Positions 57,221 to 64,000 of a DNA stretch of 64,000 bases are shown one piece after another. The notes under the pieces were generated by a model. The model was not told the DNA's origin, did not search any database, and saw nothing but the letters and a program-made list of their open reading frames with translations. The position numbers and the translations under genes were made by a program. How positions within the stretch are numbered: the stretch's first letter is position 1; each line of letters begins with the position of its first letter. Source of the stretch: Stenogyne calaminthoides (taxonomy: Eukaryota > Streptophyta > Magnoliopsida > Lamiales > Lamiaceae); the NCBI GenBank assembly GCA_037126765.1, contig JBBCBC010000043.1:1240001-1304000 (forward strand), in the 5' to 3' direction.

Positions 57221-60200
57221 CTACCGCGATAAGTTCAACTCGTCCATATCTCTCGATAATTCCAATTCCGTCACATCTTCAACTGGTTTTGATGCAATGT
57301 CATCATTCTTATCCCTTAAACCAACTGCAAATAAGCAATCTTGATATCTGAAACAATTGATGAGATGGTCGTTTGTAATCCCAGCCACTTGCATAAACGA
57401 GTACACGACTGTGGGCCCCACTCCACGGAATCCTCTCCTAACGAGGTCTTTGCTTATGGTGTCTGCTTTCGACGTCTTGATTGGGACTTGCCTATGATAG
57501 CGGAATTGACTAACGATAGGCTTGTAGTTTACAAAACCCCAGATGTATCTATCAAAAGATCCGACCTCATCTATTATCTGCACAGAGAGCAAAAACCACA
57601 AGCATCAGATTAGTGATCTCACACACATTTCACAAAGTCAGCAAAAACCACAAGCATCAGATTAGTGATCTCACACACATTTCACAAAGTCTTGTATGCA
57701 ACTCAAGTGCATTTTTAAATGGTATTAGTTGGTCTGTATTAGTTGTTTTCACTGACAATATTAGATGTGTACAGTTGCACCGTACAACTGATGTACAAGA
57801 GATTTACTCCACACATTATTGTGAATGAGTCTTGAGTCGAGCTGAATACACTTTTGTTCAAGTTTGTATGAATATTTATTGAGCTTTAGAAATTGTGGTT
57901 CAGCTTCTTTGATACCCAATGAATGTTTGATTGAGTCCAGCTTGAGTAATTTGGTTTCTTTACACTTATTTTCTCTTTCTTTGCTTGTCGACTTTGAGCT
58001 CAGGCTAAGGTTTGAAACTTAGCAAACACAAAAGTATGTCAAAACCTGTTTGTTATATACTACTTATCAAAAAAGAGTTCAAACAAGCTTTTATCAACCG
58101 GTCTCAAGTTGAGTATCAAGTTATTTTGTTTGATTTTCAGCCCTACACATACTTTATGAATAAATAATGTAAATATCTGAATTCTTCGTCCATTTCCTAT
58201 ATTCCATTTTTCTATTCTGGATCAAACTTCACTTCCATGGTTTGTTTCTTTTAAGAATAAGAGATATAAATGTTCCATCCACTGTTTTTTAGCATTTTCA
58301 AGTGACATGATTTATATCTACAATATATTGAAAAGTTTCATTCAGTTTCCAAAATAATGAACTTAAATCAAACAGAAAAATTGATGTTAGCTTGACCATT
58401 GCATTCTTATTGACTATTACTCTAATGCTACTTCAGCCATATATGCGTTCACTTGTAACTAGCAACGAGAGAAATAATTAGCTATAAACAGTATATCAGT
58501 AAATATTATGAATCAATTGAATGCAATCAGAAATTTCGTCAAACTACAAGACACAAAAATTGGTTTTCTCAGTGCATACCTTACAAATTTGACGTGCATT
58601 TTCAATAATTGCTCGGAGCTTTACTTCAGACAAAAGAGAGCTTGCAGGACTCCCTGGTGTTGCTATTTTCTTGTCATTCAATTTAGACACAGCTATTGGA
58701 TCAAAGTCCAGGAAAACATCTCTGTCCAAATTTGAACATGAAGTTAGCAACCTTAATAGACCTTGCGCGAGCAGTATAATTTTTATGATAATTATTTTTC
58801 TACTAATATACCAAAGCAAGAGTTATTTTACCTGAATACAGGCCTTTTGCTAAGAATAGCAGGCCATGCTAGTTCAGCCAATGCAGTGGAAAAGCTAAGC
58901 AGCTCAAAGAGCTTCCTGCAAAATGTCAGATGAAAAAATGAAAAAGAAAACCAGAATGCAGCTGCCTTCTAAATAAAGTCTAAAAAATACAGCATACAAA
59001 CCAAGCTGGAGAGTATACATACCTGTCATTGTGCACAGGAAGGCCCCATTCTTCGTCATGAAAAGCAGCATATAGTGGATCTTTTGGAAAAGAACACAAA
59101 TCAGCACAAGGAATGACACAGTTCAAAAATGTCAGAACATAAGGAGAAAATAATTGTATTTTAGACAAATATTCGGAAGCAGAGAATAAGACCAAAGAGC
59201 CTGATGTACTGTATTACAATTACAAACCAAGGTTGATTTTGTAGTAGCTTATATTGAATCAAAGTCTACTGATATTTTAGATTGAGAGAATTTTACCAAA
59301 GGAACAAGATTTAATCAGAAAACTATTGGCTTCCTCATTCTTTATTGTAAAAATGCCAGTCTAGCTATGTGTATACATAATTTTCTATACACACTGCAAC
59401 TATTTGCCTTTATTTTTCTTATCTCATCTTTTTCTAGTTATAAGAGAAGTTTTTTATCACAAGATGGAAATCACGAGAAAAGAAAGTCGCTGATTCCCCC
59501 CCACCCCCGAATATGTAACATCCACTTGATGTGAATGGTGGTCTCACAGCCACCTAGACAATAAGTATGTGTTTATACACTAAAAGTAATGAGTGATACC
59601 GTAATACACACATGGAAAGCCTAGAAAAGTTACATCTCCAAGTAGAAATTATCTTAATCCATTTATAAGATATGCTCAGGATTTACTTGGAAAGTAAAAT
59701 GCAAGAAAAGATGGCTGTAGCTGAACACCCCCCAACAGCACCCTTCTCAGTCTAAATAGTTTATCTTGGCACTCTTCATACAGTACTAGAGCTACTAATG
59801 GTAATGTACTGTAATAGGAGCATTTTAGTCAAATTGATTATTGGAAAGCATAAAAATTCCAAGTGATATGAAAGAGGGACATATGCCACATAAATTAATT
59901 AATTGGCCGAATGAAGAAAGATGTACAATTACAACTGTGCTTCACTACATATGCTTTTGTAGATATAGCACCAACCATATGCTAATCACCATCGTAAGTG
60001 GATTCAAGACTGATAAACCATAGATTAGATCAGGTTAAGCAAAACAGCCTTGCATATGAATGATTACAATTTGAATTGGCTGCTTTTAAGGCAATAACTG
60101 GAAAACCCAATAAATATGCAACTCTTGAAAAAGTAATCTACTTGGAAATCTGTATTCCAATCCAATCTAATAAAAATTTGTATTCCTCTTTTCATATAAA

Positions 60201-61092
60201 TCAATGTTGTCCTTAACTGATTTTAGTAATATCCATACCCGTTATCATTTTGCAATTGATGCAAATCAAATCACCTGTAAAGGTACACTTGTTTTTATCT
60301 AGATTCTAGGGTACATCGTTGTCATTCATCTTAGAGAAATTATGAAACCAAGTCGACGGAAATTCCATACCCAATTCATACCATAAGAGCATCAATAAAT
60401 TTTGCACTATCCAATATAATGAACCAAACACATGGCATGCATTTCGTGTCCACTGTATATGCATCCAAATACGCACATTGAACATATAAAAAAAGTGCAC
60501 ACAATGAATGATAGACTTATCCTACGTCATGAAGCAGGTGCTGAATTATACCAGTATTTGAAGTCACCCAAGCACACCTTTTCTTAACCAGAGAACCATC
60601 CAACACTGCCACATCATACTCACTCCCAACACTATTCTCATTTCCCTCCGCCATATCAATCCTCTCTCCTTTCAAGCTGCATTGCTGCTTCCTCTTTGAA
60701 GGCGGCGTTGTCAAAGCCGTCCGCCGCATAATCCTCCCTGTTGACGCCCTGCTTTGTGAAGACTCCGTCGAAGCATCAGAAGAACACGAGGCATTCAGAG
60801 ATAAGTTCTGATGACGCTGCCTCAGAATAGAAGCCGCACTGCTCGGACTCTTCCTGAGTCCCACAGGCGACCGTACTTCCACCGCCGTCGTTTCCGGCGA
60901 ATGCAATGCCGCCGGAGATTTATCCCCCTTTGAGTTGTCCGTAATCGGCGGCTTTTGCGTCTTGTCACTCTTCGGCTTGAGAGCCGGCTTTCTCAATTCG
61001 ACAGATCTGGCTTTGTTTCCCGCTGGTCCAAGCACCGGCCGAGCCTCTGCTTCGCTGAAATTAATCGATTTCACCATCGGCGGTTCAGACAT
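57221..61092 (-). CDS. DNA-3-methyladenine glycosylase I (TAG family)
   Basis: Five exons are inferred: 61092-60552, 59080-59023, 58915-58832, 58721-58580 and 57577-57221, all GT-AG, giving 393 residues. Residues 1-170 are a Ser/Pro/Lys-rich, probably disordered region with a basic SKRKQQ segment that may target the nucleus. The catalytic domain starts RCAWV and has FHDEEWGLPVHNDRKLFELL, LAELAWPAILSKRPVFR, SEVKLRAIIENARQI, YIWGFVNYKPIV and GVGPTVVYSFMQVAGITNDH. The likely zinc ligands of the TAG fold are C173, H188, H346 and C350, all present. The enzyme excises alkylated bases such as 3-methyladenine in base excision repair. Introns 1 (1,471 bp) and 4 (1,002 bp) are long. The frame is intact, so it is probably functional; plants have several paralogues and I cannot say which this is. 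Confidence 0.9.
57588..57691. repeat. Exact 52-bp tandem duplication in glycosylase intron 4
   Basis: The units 57588-57639 and 57640-57691 are identical. They begin 11 bases from the acceptor of exon 5. Each contains, on the minus strand, ACTAAT (branch-point-like) and a GGTTTTTGC T-rich stretch. Confidence 0.9.
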
Positions 61093-61500
61093 AATCGGCT
61101 ACCCGAGTTAGGGTTTATAAACTACAGTGCATAAGTAGATTTTTTTCCGAATTAGCACCGCGTATAGCAAATTAGGGCTTTTCGAGTGAGGTTATGAAAG
61201 CGCATTGTTGTGTGGTGGTTATAAGTGTAGAAAATTAGCACCCTAGAGAGAGAAACGAGTGGACATTTTCGCTAGTCAGAAGAGTGACGGCGAGTGGCGG
61301 CGTCCGGAGTGGCTGCAGGAGGGGAAATCGGCGGCGACGGTTGATCAACGGCGGCGAATTATAGAAGTTTCTAGAGAGAGAAAATTCAGGTGGGTTGGGG
61401 TGGGGTGGGTGGGTGCATTTGTGTGCGAAGAAGCGAGCAGAAAACTAGCCATTAAATGCTTGCCATTTCAAGAAGGCAACCTGTGAGTTCTCTTTTTTCT
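61093..61500 (-). promoter_or_regulatory. Upstream region of the glycosylase gene
   Basis: It holds the presumed 5' UTR and promoter, with a mixed GC-rich stretch (61260-61400) unlike the AT-rich DNA beyond 61500. No clear TATA box at the right distance was found. An open frame on the opposite strand here has no ATG start or known domain. Confidence 0.35.
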
Positions 61501-64000
61501 TTTTCTTTTCTTTTCATTTTTTTTCCTTTTTTTTCTCTTATTATGACTTATTAATTGCTTAAATTAATTAAAATATTGGTACGACTAAATGCTGCATATG
61601 GTTATTTAATATATGAGACACTATTTAATATTATTCGTTAATATATTATAATATGTTACACACTTATTAATCAGTACCCACTTTTTATTTTTTATTAATT
61701 AATGAATTTTACGGATCAGCTAAACAAATTTTGATTAATAATTATGAATTTATAGTACATTCATATGCACTATACATGTATACTGTATTTTAAAAATATA
61801 TAATTATTTATATTGACATATGTAATTTGTTTCTACTAAATTATGCAATTATTTTTTTATATTAATAATGCATAATTCAATTAAATTATATTTTTTTTTT
61901 AAAATTACATATTAAAAATGACTTATGAAATGAGTTTTATTGAAAAGTCTTACAAGACTTAGTCAATATTATAAATTTAAAACTTGAATATAGTACAGTG
62001 ATATACTATAATTGTTCTTCATTTCTTCAGAGTTGTAATTAATAAGTATGTGATAAATGTAAACAAAAATACAAGATAAACATAAATATAAAGAAATGAT
62101 AAGAATTAATAGAATGATGTCCCAAAAACTCAGCAACTTAAATCTTTAGTCTTTTAAAGTTGGAATTAGTCTTCATAACTTAATTACGATTCAAAAAAAA
62201 AAAAACTCTTATGTGAGTTACATTCATGTAAAGTGTTTTTTTTTTTTTTTTTCAGATAAAAAGTTAAAATACTTGAATTTATAAAACCTGGTTAATGAGT
62301 GATATACTATTATTATTAATTCATTAATTGTAATTGAATGATATGATTTTTTACTATAAAAGATAATAACACTTAAAAATGTGACTTATATTACAGTAGG
62401 TGTATTCGTAGTGATAATTAATGGATATGAATTATATTACAAAAGTATATGGCGAACAAATTTCATAACATATCAATTTTATTTTATTTTAGTTTCATAG
62501 TTTACTATAATCCATCTTTTACTGTTCTACATGTACATAAATTGTTTTCTACTTTTTTGGTATCCAAGAAATTATAGTTTCTAAACTACTATAACTTGAA
62601 ATTTAATTTCTTTGATTGCAGAGTAGGTATCGTCATATGAAAATATTAAATCGGTCCACTTTCGATAAAGATAATGCTCATCTCCTATTCAAAATATAAG
62701 ATATTTTGATCTTTTGCACGTTTATTAATAAAAAAAAATATACCAAAATTAGTCTTATTTAATGATAAATTATCTTTAATGACATATGATAGGGAGTAAA
62801 ACAAGAAAGTAAAGAAAGAGTATTAAATAAGGGCGGTATAGAGAAATAAAAAGTCTAATTGGAATGTATTTAGCTTATATTAAAAGGCATTAACATTAAG
62901 CTCATAAATTATCCACAAAGAGTAGGTATCTTTTTATGTAATTTTCTTATCAATGTATATCAAACTACATTATAAAATAATACTCGTAAACTTTCTGCGA
63001 ATTAAATTATGACAAAGTTTAGTATGAAAATTTTCATATATGAAAAAAATTTAATTTATAATTAAATTTTATAATTGGTGAAGGTAAGATAAAATTGAGT
63101 GGTTCATGGTTCACTCGGTCCAAGTGGTTCATGGTTCACCCGGCTCGAATAGATCATAATTTAGGGTTCATTATTTAGTGTTTAGGGTGTAGATGATTGA
63201 TTTATGACAATTTTATAAATTTTCATATATGAAATTTTTTAAGCTGGACCTACTTTTAAATTATTAAGATCGCGTAAAAGTATTCATTAATGTAAAGCAT
63301 AAGTTATCCATAAAAGTCAATCAAATGTTAAAGCATTTTTATTACTGTTTTTATTTGGCATTACATTTCACCCGCACCCATCAAGTGAATTAATTACTTT
63401 TTAATACATATCATTATAATTAATAATATTAAATGCTATTTATAGTAATTTATTAAAATAATAATATGAATTTATAAGTATAATATTATCAAAATCATGT
63501 CACGATTAAGTTTTGTGAAAATTTATATGGCTAGCTAGTAATGATGTAGAGTAGAGATTTATCATAAATTATAGGAATTCCACATAATTCACACTTTCAA
63601 AATCCAATCCACATCCCTGTCAAAAAAAAAATTCAATCCAGATCAATGGATCCTCCCCATTTAGGTTGCGATTGTGTTTGGGATTTATGTACATAAATTT
63701 TAAAATTTTAGAATCCTTTTTAGTAAATCCATGTTTATTTTGAAATTTAACTAGAATTTTAACTTTATGTCAAATCTACTTTAATAATGATTGATATTTA
63801 TTATTATATTGATTAAAGCAGATGTATTGGGAAGATTAATTAGGTGGTGTTTGTTTTCAATAGGGAGGTCATATGAAAATTCACATCCCATCCTCCATCT
63901 AAATACATATCCACCCATATTATACATCTATACCCTAAAATTATCACATCACTACTTTTCTTACACCAACTCATTTTCTCTCATACTTTTCTTATAACAA
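61501..64000. other. AT-rich intergenic sequence with MITE remnant
   Basis: There is no gene. A degenerate copy of the fold-back MITE lies at about 61748-61900. A short duplication of GTGGTTCATGGTTCAC occurs at about 63100-63140. The rest shows only A/T runs. Confidence 0.5.

Noticed and set aside
61259..61486. 75-codon plus-strand frame upstream of the glycosylase gene
   Set aside because: It has no ATG at the stated start and no domain, and it overlaps the presumed promoter of the opposite gene.

Overview
This window is nuclear DNA from a flowering plant, most likely a eudicot. The evidence is spliced plant-type genes with GT-AG introns (a group IIa WRKY factor and a plant-type 3-methyladenine DNA glycosylase), AT-rich spacers, a tRNA-derived SINE, Stowaway-like MITEs, hAT-type elements, Ty1/copia and Ty3/gypsy LTR retrotransposons, and endogenous caulimovirid (plant pararetrovirus) remnants. 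No prokaryotic feature, CRISPR array or rRNA/tRNA gene was seen.

Bases 1-19,640 hold broken pararetrovirus blocks: a two-part viral ORF remnant at 293-4195 (minus), a coat-protein-like block at about 17,732-18,150 (minus), and a promoter plus movement-protein-like block at 18,214-19,155 (plus). They are separated by (TA)n tracts. A 2,010-bp solo LTR with TSD TCAAG splits the first block. A 13.45-kb Tat-lineage gypsy element (4247-17697, minus, TSD TATAT) sits in a (TA)n tract between blocks and carries a spliced extra ORF antisense to gag-pol.

Bases 19,639-39,466 are a Tekay/Del-like gypsy chromovirus (plus, TSD ATTCA). A Ty1/copia element (25705-36684, minus, TSD AATAG) interrupts its pol. 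That copia element is itself interrupted in integrase by a solo LTR of its own family (30016-31977, TSD TAGTC). Every layer is bounded by an exact 5-bp duplication, so the order of insertion can be read directly.

Bases 39,846-46,675 are a hAT-like element (near-perfect 8-bp TSD) hosting another gypsy chromovirus (40025-46101, TSD TACGT) whose LTRs contain a 45-bp hairpin-bearing tandem repeat. Bases 46,700-54,500 are AT-rich spacer with three more 8-bp-TSD hAT-like elements, a SINE, three Stowaway-like MITEs and several copies of a fold-back MITE family.

Bases 54,870-61,092 are the genic part: a five-exon WRKY40-like gene (plus, 316 aa) and a five-exon 3-methyladenine DNA glycosylase I gene (minus, 393 aa), arranged tail-to-tail 350 bp apart. 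The WRKY heptad reads WRKYVQK instead of WRKYGQK. Bases 61,093-64,000 are upstream and AT-rich intergenic sequence.

All retroelement and viral ORFs carry stops, frameshifts or lost key residues. The two host genes have open reading frames across inferred splice sites. Positions were read by eye, and no homology search, alignment or expression data were available.
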